Assembly: GCA_037043235.1 (NCBI GenBank)
Contig: JAWRVZ010000096.1
Location: 1,322,001-1,386,000, forward strand
Direction: 5' to 3'
Origin: Rhodeus uyekii
Lineage: Eukaryota; Chordata; Actinopteri; Cypriniformes; Acheilognathidae
DNA: 64,000 nucleotides
A program made the translations under genes and the position numbers. Positions 20,988-31,049 of this stretch are shown one piece after another. The notes below the pieces were generated by a model. That model saw nothing but the letters and a program-made list of their open reading frames with translations. It was not told the DNA's origin and did no database searches. Numbering within the stretch: the first letter of the stretch is position 1; every line of letters starts with the position of its first letter.

Positions 20988-22250
20988 CACAGGTCCTTCT
21001 CAAAAAATTAGCATATTGTGATAAAAGTTATTATTTTCCATAATGTAATGATAAAAATTAAACTTTCATATATTTTAGATTCATTGCACAGCAACTGAAA
21101 TATTTCAGGTCTTTAATTGTTTTAATACTGATGATTTTGGCATACAGCTCATGAAAACCCAAAATCTCAATCTTTCATCTGACCAAAAAAAGAAAAGTGT
21201 TTTTAATTAAAAAAAAGTCAACCTTCAAATAATTATGTTCAATTATTCACTCAATACTTGGTCGGGAATCCTTTTGCAGAAATGACTGCTTCAATGCGGC
21301 ATGGCATGGAGGCACTCAGCCTGTGGCACTGCTGAGGTGTTATGGAGGCCCAGGATGCTTCGATAGCGGCCTTAAGCTCATCCAGAGTGTTGGGTCTTGC
21401 ATCTCTCAACTTTCTCTTCACAATATCCCACAGATTCTCTATGGGGTTCAGGTCAGGAGAGTTGGCAGGCCAATTGAGCACAGTAATACCATGGTCAGTT
21501 AACCACTACCAGTGGTTTTGGCACTGTGAGCAGGTGCCAGGTTGTGCTGAAAAACGAAATCTTCATCTCCATAAAGCTTTTCAGCAGATGGAAGCATGAA
21601 GTGCTCCAAAATCTCCTGATAGCTAGCTGCATTGACCCTGCCCTTGATAAAACACAGTGGACCAACACCAGCAGCTGACATGGCACCCCAGACCATCACT
21701 GACTGGGTACTTGACACTGGACTTCAGGCATTTCCTTCTCCCCAGTCTTCCTCCAGACTCTGGCATCTTGATTTCCGAATGACATGCAAAATTTGCTTTC
21801 ATCCGAAAAAAAGTACTGAGTCCAGTGCTGCTTCTCTGTAGCCCAGGTCAGGCGCTTCTTCCGCTGTTTCTGGTTCAAAAGTGGCTTGACCTGGGGAATG
21901 CGGCACCTGTAACCCATTTCCTGCACACGCCTTGTGTCTCTTGGATGTTTCCACTCCAGACTCAGTCCACTGCTTTTTAAAAGCCTCAGGAATCTTTTGC
22001 TTAGAGTTAATTAGTTGATTCAGATTATTAGGTTAATAGCTCGTTTAGAGAACCTTTTCATGATATGCAATTTTTTTTAGGTTATCAGGAGCTGTATGCC
22101 AAAATCATCAGTATTAAAACAATAAAAGACCTGAAATATTTCAGTTGGTGTGCAATGAATCTAAAATATACGAAAGTTTATTTTTTATTATTACATTATG
22201 GAAAATAATGAACTTTTATCACAATATGCTAATTTTTTGAGAAGGACCTG
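20988..22250 (-). mobile_element. Tc1/mariner-superfamily element, internally deleted
   Basis: The termini are inverted copies of CAGGTCCTTCTCAAAAAA followed by TTAGCATATTGTGAT, with TA on both sides; the left end has two extra bases. It carries a minus-strand transposase remnant. The duplicated sequence on both sides continues without the element near 46440, giving an empty-site comparison. Confidence 0.85.
21251..21960 (-). pseudogene. mariner-type transposase remnant
   Basis: The pieces are in three frames: KRLTWATEKQHWTQYFFSDE with the first catalytic Asp; SVMVWGAMSAAGVGPLCF; then FVFQHNLAPAHSAKTT, where the second catalytic Asp is replaced by Asn; and NSPDLNPIENLWDIVKRK with the Glu. 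The C terminus (AKGFPTKY and stop) is intact. The DNA-binding N-terminal half is missing, so this copy cannot code an active enzyme. Confidence 0.88.
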
Positions 22251-22252
22251 TA

Positions 22253-22637
22253 TAACTTTATGACCCTTACAGTTATAGTTTTTCTCAACAAATTTTATTT
22301 ATTTTTCATCCAAAGGTCAATACAAAACAATAAATTATTTAATTTGCTAAATAGTTTGATTTCACCTTTATTAATAGCACATACTGATCTTTAAAGTACT
22401 GAATGTTCTGTATTATTTTCCATAAAATCAGTTATAGATCGGTGATGTTGGTCAGAGACACTGACTGTGACACACTGATCAATCAATCCTCCTTCTACTT
22501 CTTTGAGACATACTGCATTTTATTATACTATTTCAGAAGATGAGGGAAAGTTAGATTTTTTTTTTTTGGTTTAAGTTAGGATCCATTAAAAATAGATCCT
22601 CCTGCTTTTTTTGACAAAAGGCTGTCAAACATTTTAC
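22253..22637. other. intronic sequence downstream of exon 3, duplicated at ~46450-46800
   Basis: Shared motifs include CCAAAGGTCAATACAAAACA and GAGACACTGACTGTG, in the same order and at the same distance from the next exon. It is noncoding. Confidence 0.65.
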
Positions 22638-23060
22638 CTCAGCTGTGAGATGAAGGGCAGACACTGAAGGAGACTCATCATTTCATTTTCTTCCTCTGAA
22701 TATCCTCTCAGATATACTGGTTTCTTCTCTGTCTGGAGTTTCAGCACTTCCAGGAGGATGGAGGTCTTTCTCTGTGAGAGATCTATGATCCAGACATCAG
22801 GTGACTGGATAACTGACTGTAATGCTGGAAGAAAGCTCCTGCCTGTTTGAGTCTCATAGTTCTTCACATTTGAGTAAAGATCCAGCAGGAAGTCAGTCTG
22901 TTTATTTCTGCCAGTCCATTGATAAGGAAAAGATCTGTAGGTACAGACTGATGTTAACAGTTTCAGCATCTGCTCTCCTGTCTGTGTCTCAGTCTCTGCT
23001 GCTTTAATGAAGAGTTTCAGAAGAAACTGCACTGAAAGACTGATATTTGGATAATCAAAC
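22638..23060 (-). CDS. repeat-array exon 3 (type A, 141 codons)
   Basis: Donor GTAAAA after 22638 and acceptor CAG before 23060; 423 nt, open. The variable block reads FPYQWTGRNKQT. The LRR-like end has E-E-N-E-M-M-S-L-L in place of E-E-S-E-I-M-S-F-L. The intron on its 5' side (to exon 4) is about 290 bp. Confidence 0.8.
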
Positions 23061-23352
23061 CTGTTTCCCAAAGAAAGATTAAAATGTATAAACATAAATT
23101 CAGTATTGCATAAATATGACAAAGATAAAACCATAGAAATTCTATTCGTACGCTTGTATGCAAATTTCATCATCCTTTGTTATTATCAGTTTAATAAATC
23201 AATAATGTAAAAATAAAGATCAATTTAAAACTCTGATCATTATCAAAATATTCTATTGTAACAACACAAATCTGCTACATAAACAGATTCAAAATACAGA
23301 GATGTGATACTGATTTAGAAGTAGGCAAGTTAATTTTCAAAAGTTAATGTAC

Positions 23353-23775
23353 CTCAGCTGTGAGATGAAGGGCAGACACTGAAGGAAACTCATAATTTCA
23401 CTCTCTTCCTCTGAATATCCTCTCAGATCTACTGGTTTCTTCTCTGTCTGGAGTTTCAGCACTTCCAGGAGGATGGAGGTCTTTCTCTGTGAAAGATCTA
23501 TGATCCAGTCATCAGGTGACTGGAAAACTGACTGTAATGCTGGAAGGAAATTCCTGCCTGTTTGAGTCTCATAGTTCTTCACATGTGAGCAAAGATCCAG
23601 TAAGAAATAACTCTGTTTATTTCTGTCAGTCCATTGATAAGGAAAAGATCTGTAGGTACAGACTGATGTTAACAGTTTCAGCATCTTCTCTCCTGTCTGT
23701 GTCTCAGTGTCTGCTGCTTTAATGAAGAGTTTCAGAAGAAACTGCACTGAAAGACTGATATTCGGATGATCAAAC
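23353..23775 (-). CDS. repeat-array exon 4 (type A, 141 codons)
   Basis: Donor GTACAT and acceptor CAG as in exon 1; 423 nt, open. It has D-H-P-N at the start instead of D-Y-P-N. The variable block reads FPYQWTDRNKQSYF. It lies 715 bp upstream of exon 3, one normal unit length. Confidence 0.8.
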
Positions 23776-23953
23776 CTGTTTCCCAAAAAAAGGTTTTATA
23801 TAAATAGACATTTCACAGAACTCTAATAATTATAAACACTGTATTTTTTGTTAAAATGCCGCTTAAAGTCTTCTTTGTTATAAACACTGATGAATTGATT
23901 TAAATAAAGACAATTTAAAATAGTTGAAAGTGAACATCCAAAAGTTCATGTAC

Positions 23954-23993
23954 CTCCGCTGTGAGATGAAGGGCAGACACTGAAGGAAACTCA
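23954..23993 (-). pseudogene. exon fragment fused to DIRS RNase H (copy 1)
   Basis: Only the last ~13 codons of an array exon remain (MSFLQCLPFISQ, then R-R), with the donor AG|GT preserved. Upstream the sequence switches to DIRS RNase H coding sequence in the same reading frame. An identical junction occurs at about 32497, so the fusion predates a duplication. Confidence 0.8.
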
Positions 23994-24714
23994 TCCGTAG
24001 ATGGAGAAGTCTCCCTTGGGACCAAAGGAGGATCCGCCGCGCCAGTTTGTATAGTGGTCGCGAGCGTAGACCCCCCTGATGATTTATATAGGAGACCACA
24101 GTGGTGCTGTCGGTCTGGACAACCACATGGTGGCCTATGAGGTCTGGGAGGAACGCCTGAAGCGCCCTCCAAACAGCCATCATCTCTAGCAGGATTATGT
24201 GCCAGGATAACTGGTGTTCGTGCCACAGACCTTGGGTGGAGCGGTCCCTCAGGACCGCTCCCCAGCCCGTAAGGGATGCATCCGTCGATAGCATTACGCG
24301 TCGACAAAGAGCTCCCAATACGGGTCCTTGAGACAGAAACCAGGGTTTCTTCCACATATCCAAGTGCGGAAAGGGTTGCCCCTCGGGGAAAACCCTCTGG
24401 TTCTGAGCCACCACTGTAGTGGCCTCATGTGCAGTAACCCAAACGGGATAACGCTGGAAGCTGCTGCCATGAGACCCAGTACTCGTTGAAAGTGTTTTAC
24501 AGTGAGTGGCTGGCCTAGTTTGATTTTCTTTACGGTTGTTAGGATCGAATCGATGTGCACAGGGGAAAACCGTGCTGTCATTGAAACTGAGTCCCATACA
24601 AAACCTAGGAAGGTGGTTCTCTGAAGAAGAGAAAGCACACTCTTCTTTGCGTTCACACTCAACCCCAGCACTCTCATGTGTGCGAGAAGAACATGTCGAT
24701 GTTGAATCACTAAC
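23994..24714 (-). mobile_element. older DIRS fragment, copy 1, left part
   Basis: On the minus strand this encodes the end of the RT and the RNase H of a DIRS element: LGLMAAASSVIPFGLLHMRP, MLSTDASLTGWGAV, LLEMMAVWRAL and VVVQTDSTTVVSYINHQGG (the Asp-Glu-Asp RNase H residues). The frame shifts between RT and RNase H near 24340. It is interrupted at 24714 by the complete DIRS and continues at 29864. Confidence 0.88.
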
Positions 24715-24760
24715 GTCTCGGGTTACGAATGTAACCCTGGTTCCCTGAGGGGAACGAGAC

Positions 24761-24917
24761 GCTGCGTCTAGCGCTAGGGGAAATAGTCTTCCTCGGTCAC
24801 GTGAAGATCTGTGCAACCAATGAGAGACGAACGCGTGCGAATGCGTCACTGCCGGCGGCTGCCGGTGACGTCACGAGCTAGAGCATAAGAGCGCGTACGA
24901 AACCCGGGCGCCTCAGC
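24761..24917. repeat. left inverted terminal repeat of the complete DIRS
   Basis: 157 bp, the reverse complement of 29686-29842 with one mismatch that I can see. Outside it, 24715-24760 is unique to the left end. Confidence 0.95.
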
Positions 24918-24970
24918 ATGAATGTCTGAAGCGTGCACGGAGGCTGAAGACGCAGCTGAGGCAAAGACGC

Positions 24971-25060
24971 AGCGTCTCGTTCCCCTCAGGGAACCAGGGT
25001 TACATTCGTAACCCGAGACGTTCCCTTTCAGGGAACTCGAGCTGTGTCTAGCGCTAGGGG
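24971..25060. repeat. internal complementary region of the complete DIRS
   Basis: 24971-25019 is the exact reverse complement of the left end (24715-24763). 25020-25060 is the reverse complement of the right end (29823-29863) with one mismatch. In the DIRS model this region templates closure of the circular intermediate. Confidence 0.95.
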
Positions 25061-25106
25061 AACGAAATACCAACGCCACCTCAGTGACCTCCGGGTGTGT
25101 CCCAGC

Positions 25107-26160
25107 TCACTGAGAGAGCACCCTAGTTCCCGGGGCGGCATCGAGGTCCAAATGGTAAAACCTCATAAACGTGTGCGGCGAAGCCAGCCAGCCGCAGCAC
25201 AAACATCAGATAAGGCCACTCCGGAGAGGAGTGCCTTGGATGCCGCCATGCTCCTAGTGGAGTGGGCTCGGACCCTCAGAGGAGAAGCATGTCCGGCCGA
25301 CTCGTAAGCTAAACAGATAGCCTCGACTATCCACCTGCTTAAGGTTTGCTTAGAGGCAGGAGCCCCCTCAGGGGTCCCAAAGCAAACGAACAATTGGTCC
25401 GACTTACGCCAAGTGGCAGTCTTGAAAACGTAAGCGTCCAGTGCTCGCACTGGACAGACCTTGTTCTTGTGCTCCTGCTCATGATCATCAAATGGGGGAG
25501 GGCAGAAGGCCTGCAGCGTGACAGACCGAGCCACATCCGTGGGAACCTTGGGGACATAGCCTGGCCTCGGGTGGAGAAATGCCTTTACCATCCCGGGCGC
25601 AAACTCAAGACATGAAGGGGCCACTGAGAGGGCCTGAAGATCCCGACCCTCTTGAGCGAGGTGATAGCCAGCAAAAACAGGGTCTTAAGAGAGAGGTACT
25701 TGGTTGAGATTTCCTCTATAGGTTCGAAGGGTGCCTGGGACAGGCCTTGGAGTACCACAGACAAGTCCCAAGCCGGCACCCGGGTCTGTGCCGCAGGTCT
25801 CAGCCTTAGTGTGCCACGGAGGAAACGAGTGACCAGGGGGTCCCTGCCCAGGGATACCCCACCCAGAGGTACGTGGCAAGCCGCTATGGCAGCCACATAA
25901 ACCTTCAAGGTGGAGGGGGACAGCCCTGCCACAAATATTTCTTGCAGGAACTCCAGTACTTTGCCGACTTGACAGGTTACTGGGTGCAACTGCCTTTCAA
26001 CACACCAGGACGTGAAAAGTTTCCACTTCAAGGCGTAGAGTTTCCTCGTGGAGGGAGCTCTGGACTGAAGGATGGTCTCGACAACCTCAGCTGAGAGACC
26101 AGATTCTATGAGCTGGGTCCCTTCAGGGGCCAGACCCACAGTTTCATTAGTTCTGGTTGC
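25107..26160 (-). pseudogene. DIRS tyrosine recombinase, two frameshifts
   Basis: This is the recombinase that would insert the circular DNA copy. The N-terminal core-binding part (SGLSAEVVETILQSRAPSTR, then LSPSTLKVYVAAIAACH) overlaps the end of the RT frame in another frame. The catalytic part contains LKRVG (first Arg region), the H-x-x-R box in RVRAHSTRSM and the Tyr in MRFYHLDLDAAPG. One base is missing near 25648, just after K-R-V-G, and one near 25190 between AAGW and MRFY, as judged against the related copies at 49.2 and 54.1 kb. The catalytic Tyr is therefore out of frame. Sequencing error is the alternative explanation. Confidence 0.88.
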
Positions 26161-28196
26161 GGATATAGAATGCAACCCTCCGCCTGGGACAGAAGGTCCC
26201 TCCTGACTGGAATCTCCCAAGGGACTCTGTCTAGGAGGGATACCAGGTCCGAGAACCATATCCTGGATGGCCAGTGGGGGGCCACCAGCGTGAGACGGAC
26301 CTTGTCCCGGCGAACCTTGGCCAGAACTCCCGGGAGCAGAGCGATCGGGGGAAAGGCGTACAGGCGTGACCTCGGCCAATCCTGTACCATGGCATCCCGC
26401 CCCAGAGGCGCTGGATGCGTTAGTGAAAACCACAGAGGGCAGTGGGTGTTCTCTACTGAGGCAAACAGGTCGACCTGAGCCTTGCCGTATCTTTCCCAAA
26501 TCTGCTCCACCACATCGGGGTGGAGCCGCCATTCCCCTGGTCTTGCCCCCTGTCTCGATAAGGCATCTGCTCCCACATTCTGGACCCCCGGGATGTAGGC
26601 TGCCCTGAGAGACAACAACTTCCCTTGGGCCCAGAGGAGGATTTGCCGCGCCATCTTGTACAGTGGTCGCGAACGTAGACCCCCTTGGTGATTGATATAT
26701 GCGACCGCCGTCATGCTGTCGGTGAACACAGTGACATGGTGGTCGCGAAGGTCCGGTAGGAACGCACATAGTGCTCTGCGGATCGCCAGTAACTCTAACA
26801 TGTTTATGTGCCAGGTCTGGTGCCGACTGTTCCATAGACCTTGTGAGGAGCGGTCCTTCATGACCGCCCCCCAGCCCGAGAGGGAGGCGTCTGTCGAGAG
26901 AGAGACTCTCCGAACCAGAGCCCCAAGCCTTGGGCCTTGAGACAGGAACCAAGAGTTCTTCCACATGCTCAAAGCGCGTAGGCATCGCCCCGTGACCTTG
27001 ATAGTGCGTAGTGGATTCCCCTTCGGGGAAAACCCCTTGGTCATTAGCCACCACTGCAGGGACCTCATGTGCAGAAGGCCCAGTGGGATGATACTGGATG
27101 CCGCTGCCATGAGCCCTAACACCCTCTGAAAGTGTTTCACCGTGAGTGGCTGGCCTAGCTTGATGCTCTTGACGGCTGAACAAATAGCTTGGATGCGCTC
27201 GGGGGAAAGCCGAGCCGACATCGCGACTGAGTCCCAGATGACTCCCAAGAAAGTGGTTCTCTGAGCGGGAGAAAGTACACTCTTCTTGGCGTTCAGCCTC
27301 AACCCCAGCTCCTTCATATGTGCGAGCACCACATCTCGATGTTGCTCCGCTAACTGCGGTGACTGCGCCAAAATAAGCCAGTCGTCGAAATAATTTAAAA
27401 CACGGATGCCCCGTATCCGCAGTGGAGCTAGTGCAGCGTCCACGACTTTTGTGAACGTGCGGGGTGAGAGCGCTAGGCCGAACGGAAGCACCCGATACTG
27501 GTACGCCTTTCCCCCAAAGGCGAACCTCAGGAGCTTCCTGTGTTGCGGAAGGATGGAGACATGGAAATACGCGTCCTTGAGGTCGACTGTGACAAACCAA
27601 TCCTCGGATCTGACCTGCACTATGATCTGTTTGAGCGTTAGCATTTTGAACTTTAGACGCCTGACCGCACGATTCAGGAGACGCAAATCCAGAATAGGCC
27701 GCAACCCTCCATCCTTCTTTGGAACTAAGAAGTACCGGCTGTAAAAACCGGACTTGCTTTCTGCGAGGGGTACATGCTCGATGGCCCCTTTCGCCAGCAA
27801 AGTGTCTACTTCTTGCTCCATGACCAGAGCCTGCTGAGGGCCTACCACTGACTGTAGGACCCCCGAAAAGCGAGGTGGAGAACCCCCGAACTGAATGGCG
27901 TACCCTAAGGTTACCGTGCGCAGGACCCACTGAGAGATACCGGGTAGCCGTGACCACGCATCCCGGAATTCTACTAGGGGAACCAGCCTCCCTGGGCTGG
28001 CCTCTGGTATCAAGAACATATCCCCCACTGAGCCGGGGCTGATTCCGGAAACCCGGGAGGATTGCTCTAGGACCCTCCTTAGAGGGGGTGGTTTTCCCAT
28101 GGCGGGCTGACTGTTGAGCTGCTCCAGGGACACACCACCTGGTTGCGGCTTGGCGTCAGGGCCGCTTACTCTTAGCCTTCTTAGCCTCCAGGACAA
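26106..28196 (-). CDS. DIRS reverse transcriptase-RNase H
   Basis: 696 residues without interruption. RT blocks: VTVDLKDAYFHVSILPQH (block A Asp), YRVLPFGLALSPRTF (block B) and VLNYFDDWLILAQS (block C, F-D-D). RNase H residues are in SLSTDASLSGWGAV, MLELLAIRRALCAF and VTVFTDSMTAVAYINHQGG. The end (residues ~520-690, VDLFASVENTHCPLW ... YAFPPIALLPG) is the region that follows RNase H in DIRS pol and is sometimes called methyltransferase-like; I see no clear methylase motif. The first 41 nt overlap the gag end in another frame, so expression by frameshift or internal initiation is likely. It would copy element RNA. Confidence 0.93.
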   Translation of the reverse strand: MSWRLRRLRVSGPDAKPQPGGVSLEQLNSQPAMGKPPPLRRVLEQSSRVSGISPGSVGDMFLIPEASPGRLVPLVEFRDAWSRLPGISQWVLRTVTLGYAIQFGGSPPRFSGVLQSVVGPQQALVMEQEVDTLLAKGAIEHVPLAESKSGFYSRYFLVPKKDGGLRPILDLRLLNRAVRRLKFKMLTLKQIIVQVRSEDWFVTVDLKDAYFHVSILPQHRKLLRFAFGGKAYQYRVLPFGLALSPRTFTKVVDAALAPLRIRGIRVLNYFDDWLILAQSPQLAEQHRDVVLAHMKELGLRLNAKKSVLSPAQRTTFLGVIWDSVAMSARLSPERIQAICSAVKSIKLGQPLTVKHFQRVLGLMAAASSIIPLGLLHMRSLQWWLMTKGFSPKGNPLRTIKVTGRCLRALSMWKNSWFLSQGPRLGALVRRVSLSTDASLSGWGAVMKDRSSQGLWNSRHQTWHINMLELLAIRRALCAFLPDLRDHHVTVFTDSMTAVAYINHQGGLRSRPLYKMARQILLWAQGKLLSLRAAYIPGVQNVGADALSRQGARPGEWRLHPDVVEQIWERYGKAQVDLFASVENTHCPLWFSLTHPAPLGRDAMVQDWPRSRLYAFPPIALLPGVLAKVRRDKVRLTLVAPHWPSRIWFSDLVSLLDRVPWEIPVRRDLLSQAEGCILYPQPELMKLWVWPLKGPSS

Positions 28197-29616
28197 CCCT
28201 TAGGTCACCTTTACGACCTGCGGCTTTAACTTGTCGGCCCCCCCTTCCGGCATCTACCGGGGGGAGACGGGTTGCGACACTGTATTTTTGAGCGGCCCTG
28301 TATGAGGAGCTCTGAAACCTGGCTTGACTGGCGGTCTCACGTGGAGGGCGGCGTGGAAGAACTTTACTGAACGCCGCCTGCTGTCGTGCAGCCTCCTGAA
28401 ACTTGTCGACGACGCTTTTTACGGCATCGCCGAACAAGCCCGAAGGGGACAGAGGAGCGTCCAGCAAAACAAATTTGTCTTTATCTTTCATTGTTGACAA
28501 ATTAAGCCAAAGGTGTCTCTCCGTGGCCACCAGAGCTGCCATGGAGCGGCCGACAGAGTAGGCCGTCTCCCTAGTGGTCCGGAGAGACAAATCCACAGTC
28601 CGGCGCAGCTCTGTCACTGCCTCCGGACTAATGCTGCCGCCCTCGTTGAGGTTCCCAAGCAACTCAGCCTGATACGCCTGTAACAGTGCCGTGGTGTTCA
28701 GGCACGATGCGGCTTGACTCGAAGCTGAGTACGCTTTCCCCACCAAGGACGATGTGACGCGCATCGGCTTGGAGGGGAGCGCCGGAGCTTTAATGGCGGA
28801 TGAAGACTGAGGAACGAGGTAACTCGCGAGAGCCTCATCCACTTTTTTCATCCCTCCATAACAATGACTTTGACCCCCTACTAAATTGCTATACATTCCG
28901 CTATTGCGTGTATGAACCTTTTCGGAGGCTGGCCTTCCCCAAGATCTAGATACCTCGGCATGCAAATCTGGTATAAAAGGCATTGCTCGGCGCGGGGGAG
29001 TGACGTGAACTGGTAAGTAGTGCTCGTCCAACATACTTCTTCTGGGACGAGCGCTTCTGGTCTCTGCTGGCCAATCAAGTCCCAGACAAGAGACCGCTCG
29101 CGTCACAACCTCAACAAGCTCCTCAAATGCCGGCAAGGAGGGTGGCGATTCCTCCTCGGCCGGGCCAACACTAGCTAAATCCATCTCACTTTCTGAACTA
29201 GATAGAGCTAATGTTGGAGTCACAGCACGGGCACCTCTCTCGGAGTGCTCGTGACTGGGACCCGCTTGATCTCGCGAGAGCTGAGGTAAGGCGGGACCCA
29301 CCCCAGCTGACTCGGCAAGATCCATTTGTGATCCCCAGGAACGAGAGCGCCGCAAAGCCTCGGCTGCTGCAGGTCCTGAACCACGGGGAACACTAGCCTG
29401 GGCGGCCTCTTTACAGACCGCCAGGCGGGAGCGGAGATCATGCAAGGAAAACCTCTCGCAGTCTTTGCAGCCGGCATTCTCAAGTGCCGACCGTGCATGC
29501 TCCTCTCCCAAACAGATTACACACATAACATGTGTATCCTTGCCTGTTATAAAACGAGGACAAGGATGAACACACGGTGTGAACCTCTGTTCAATCGCCA
29601 CATTTTCCGCACTCAT
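28156..29616 (-). CDS. DIRS gag-like protein
   Basis: 486 residues, ATG at 29616. The N terminus has a Cys/His cluster (CVHPC, HVMCVICLGEEH, AGCKDCERF), probably a zinc-binding fold. The middle is Ser/Glu-rich. The C-terminal half (ALASYLVPQ, STMKDKDKFVLLDAPLSPSG) ends in a basic tail (RKGDLRVVLEAKKAKSKRP). The protein would package the RNA. It lies directly after the right inverted repeat, which must hold the promoter. Confidence 0.88.
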   Translation of the reverse strand: MSAENVAIEQRFTPCVHPCPRFITGKDTHVMCVICLGEEHARSALENAGCKDCERFSLHDLRSRLAVCKEAAQASVPRGSGPAAAEALRRSRSWGSQMDLAESAGVGPALPQLSRDQAGPSHEHSERGARAVTPTLALSSSESEMDLASVGPAEEESPPSLPAFEELVEVVTRAVSCLGLDWPAETRSARPRRSMLDEHYLPVHVTPPRRAMPFIPDLHAEVSRSWGRPASEKVHTRNSGMYSNLVGGQSHCYGGMKKVDEALASYLVPQSSSAIKAPALPSKPMRVTSSLVGKAYSASSQAASCLNTTALLQAYQAELLGNLNEGGSISPEAVTELRRTVDLSLRTTRETAYSVGRSMAALVATERHLWLNLSTMKDKDKFVLLDAPLSPSGLFGDAVKSVVDKFQEAARQQAAFSKVLPRRPPRETASQARFQSSSYRAAQKYSVATRLPPVDAGRGGRQVKAAGRKGDLRVVLEAKKAKSKRP

Positions 29617-29685
29617 TCTGATTTTTTTGACATCTCACACTCAAAATCACTCTCGCACAGACACAGCACGCTGAAGACATTCAGA

Positions 29686-29842
29686 GCTGAGGCGCCCGGG
29701 TTTCGGACGCGCTCTTATGCTCTAGCTCGTGACGTCACCGGCAGCCGCCGGCAGTGACGCATTCGCACGCGTTCGTCTCTCATTGGTTGCACAGATCTTC
29801 ACGTGACCGAGGAAGACTATTTCCCCTAGCGCTAGACGCAGC
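29686..29842. repeat. right inverted terminal repeat of the complete DIRS
   Basis: 157 bp, the partner of 24761-24917. The last 21 bp of the element (29843-29863) lie outside it. It contains ACGTGAC- and TGACGTCAC-like palindromes and sits upstream of gag, so promoter activity is plausible. Confidence 0.95.
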
Positions 29843-29863
29843 TCGAGTTCCCTGAAAGGGAAC

Positions 29864-30168
29864 TGTGGTGACTGAGCCAGTATCAGCCAGTCGTCTATGT
29901 AATTCAGAACTCTGATGCCCTGGAGGCGCAGCGGGGTTAGTGCTGCGTCCATGCATTTTGTGAATGTGCGGGGTGACAAAGCTAGGCCGAATGGAAGTAC
30001 TCGATATTGGTAAGCCTTCCCCCCAAAGGTGAGCCTGAGGTACTTCGTGTGTTGTGGAAGGATGGAAATATGAAAATAAGCATCCTTCAGATCGATGGTG
30101 ATGAACCAGTCCTCGCACCTGATCAGCGTCAAGATCTGCTTCAGGGTTAACATTTTGAATTTTAGTTT
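29864..30168 (-). mobile_element. older DIRS fragment, copy 1, right part
   Basis: It continues the RT interrupted at 24714: RVLNYIDDWLILAQSPQ (Y-I-D-D), YQYRVLPFGLALSPRTF and TIDLKDAYFHISILPQH. It breaks off at about 30168, where array intron sequence (CACTGTATTTGTG) begins, so the gag half is deleted in this copy. Confidence 0.88.
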
Positions 30169-30395
30169 CATAACACTGTATTTGTGTTTAAACGCCACTT
30201 AAAGTGTTCTTTGTTATAAACTCTGATGAAGTGATTTTAATAAATAATAAAGACAATTTAAAGAACAAGTAATTTAAAACACACACACACACACATATAT
30301 ATATAAATAAATGACAGAAATACATTAAAATTCAAAATACAGTAAAGCAATTTTAATTGATAAGGTTGAAAGTGAATTTCCAAAAGTTCATGTAC
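30169..30395 (-). other. array intron remnant with AC/AT microsatellite
   Basis: Standard intron of the array (CTTTGTTATAAAC and AAAGACAATTTAAAG motifs) with an (AC)n(AT)n run at about 30278-30306. Confidence 0.7.
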
Positions 30396-30818
30396 CTCAG
30401 CTGTGAGATGAAGGGCAGACACTGAAGGAAACTCATAATTTCACTCTCTTCCTCTGAACATCCTTTCAGATCTACTGGTTTCTTCTCTTTCTGGAGTTTC
30501 AGCACTTCCAGGAGGATGGAGGTCTTTCTCTGTGAGAGATCTATGATCCAGACATCAGGTGACTGGAAAACTGACTGTAATGCTGGAAGGAAACTCCTGC
30601 CTGTTTGAGTCTCATAGTTCTTCACATGTGAGCAAAGATCCAGCAGGAAATCTCTCTGTTTATTACTGTCAGTCCTTTGATAATGAAAATATATATAGGT
30701 ACAAAATGATGTCAACAGTTTCAGCATCTGCTCTCCTGTCTGTGTCTCAGTCTCTGCTGCTTTAATTAAGAGTTTCAGAAGAAACTGCACTGAAAGACTG
30801 ATATTCGGATAATCAAAC
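30396..30818 (-). CDS. repeat-array exon 6 (type A, 141 codons)
   Basis: 423 nt, open, donor GTACAT. The most diverged variable block among type A copies: SFCTYIYFHYQRTDSNKQRDF begins at residue ~42 (Phe for Val and Ile-Tyr for Arg-Ser). LKLQKEKK replaces LKLQTEKK. (I number the truncated copy at 23954 as exon 5.). Confidence 0.8.
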
Positions 30819-30996
30819 CTGTTTCCCAAAGAAAAATGTATATGAATAGACATTTCACAGAACTCTTATAATGATAAACACTCAAAAACACTGTATTTGT
30901 GTTTAAATGCCAGTTAAAGTCTTCTTTGTTATAAACACTGATGAAGTGATTTTAATAAAGAATAAAGACAATTTAAAGCAGATGTAAAACACACAA

Positions 30997-31049
<53 letters not shown>

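Larger units (their letters stand above)
24715..29863 (-). mobile_element. complete DIRS retrotransposon (5149 bp), nested
   Basis: It has the full DIRS architecture on the minus strand: gag, RT-RNase H, tyrosine recombinase, inverted terminal repeats, and an internal complementary region that matches both outer ends joined together. There is no target duplication. The target reads ...CTAAC|TGTGG... in the uninterrupted relative at 33213-33225, and each element junction carries AAC (24712-24714 and 29861-29863). Gag and RT frames are intact; the recombinase has two single-base deletions. Confidence 0.95.

Noticed and set aside
26106..26700. DNA adenine methyltransferase domain at the end of DIRS pol
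   Set aside because: Some DIRS elements carry one, but I cannot find a clear catalytic D/N-P-P-Y/F motif; FPPIALL alone is not enough.
25585..27957. 790-codon open frame on the minus strand
   Set aside because: Most of it is the RT-RNase H gene read in another frame; only its last ~200 codons correspond to a real product, the recombinase N-terminal part.
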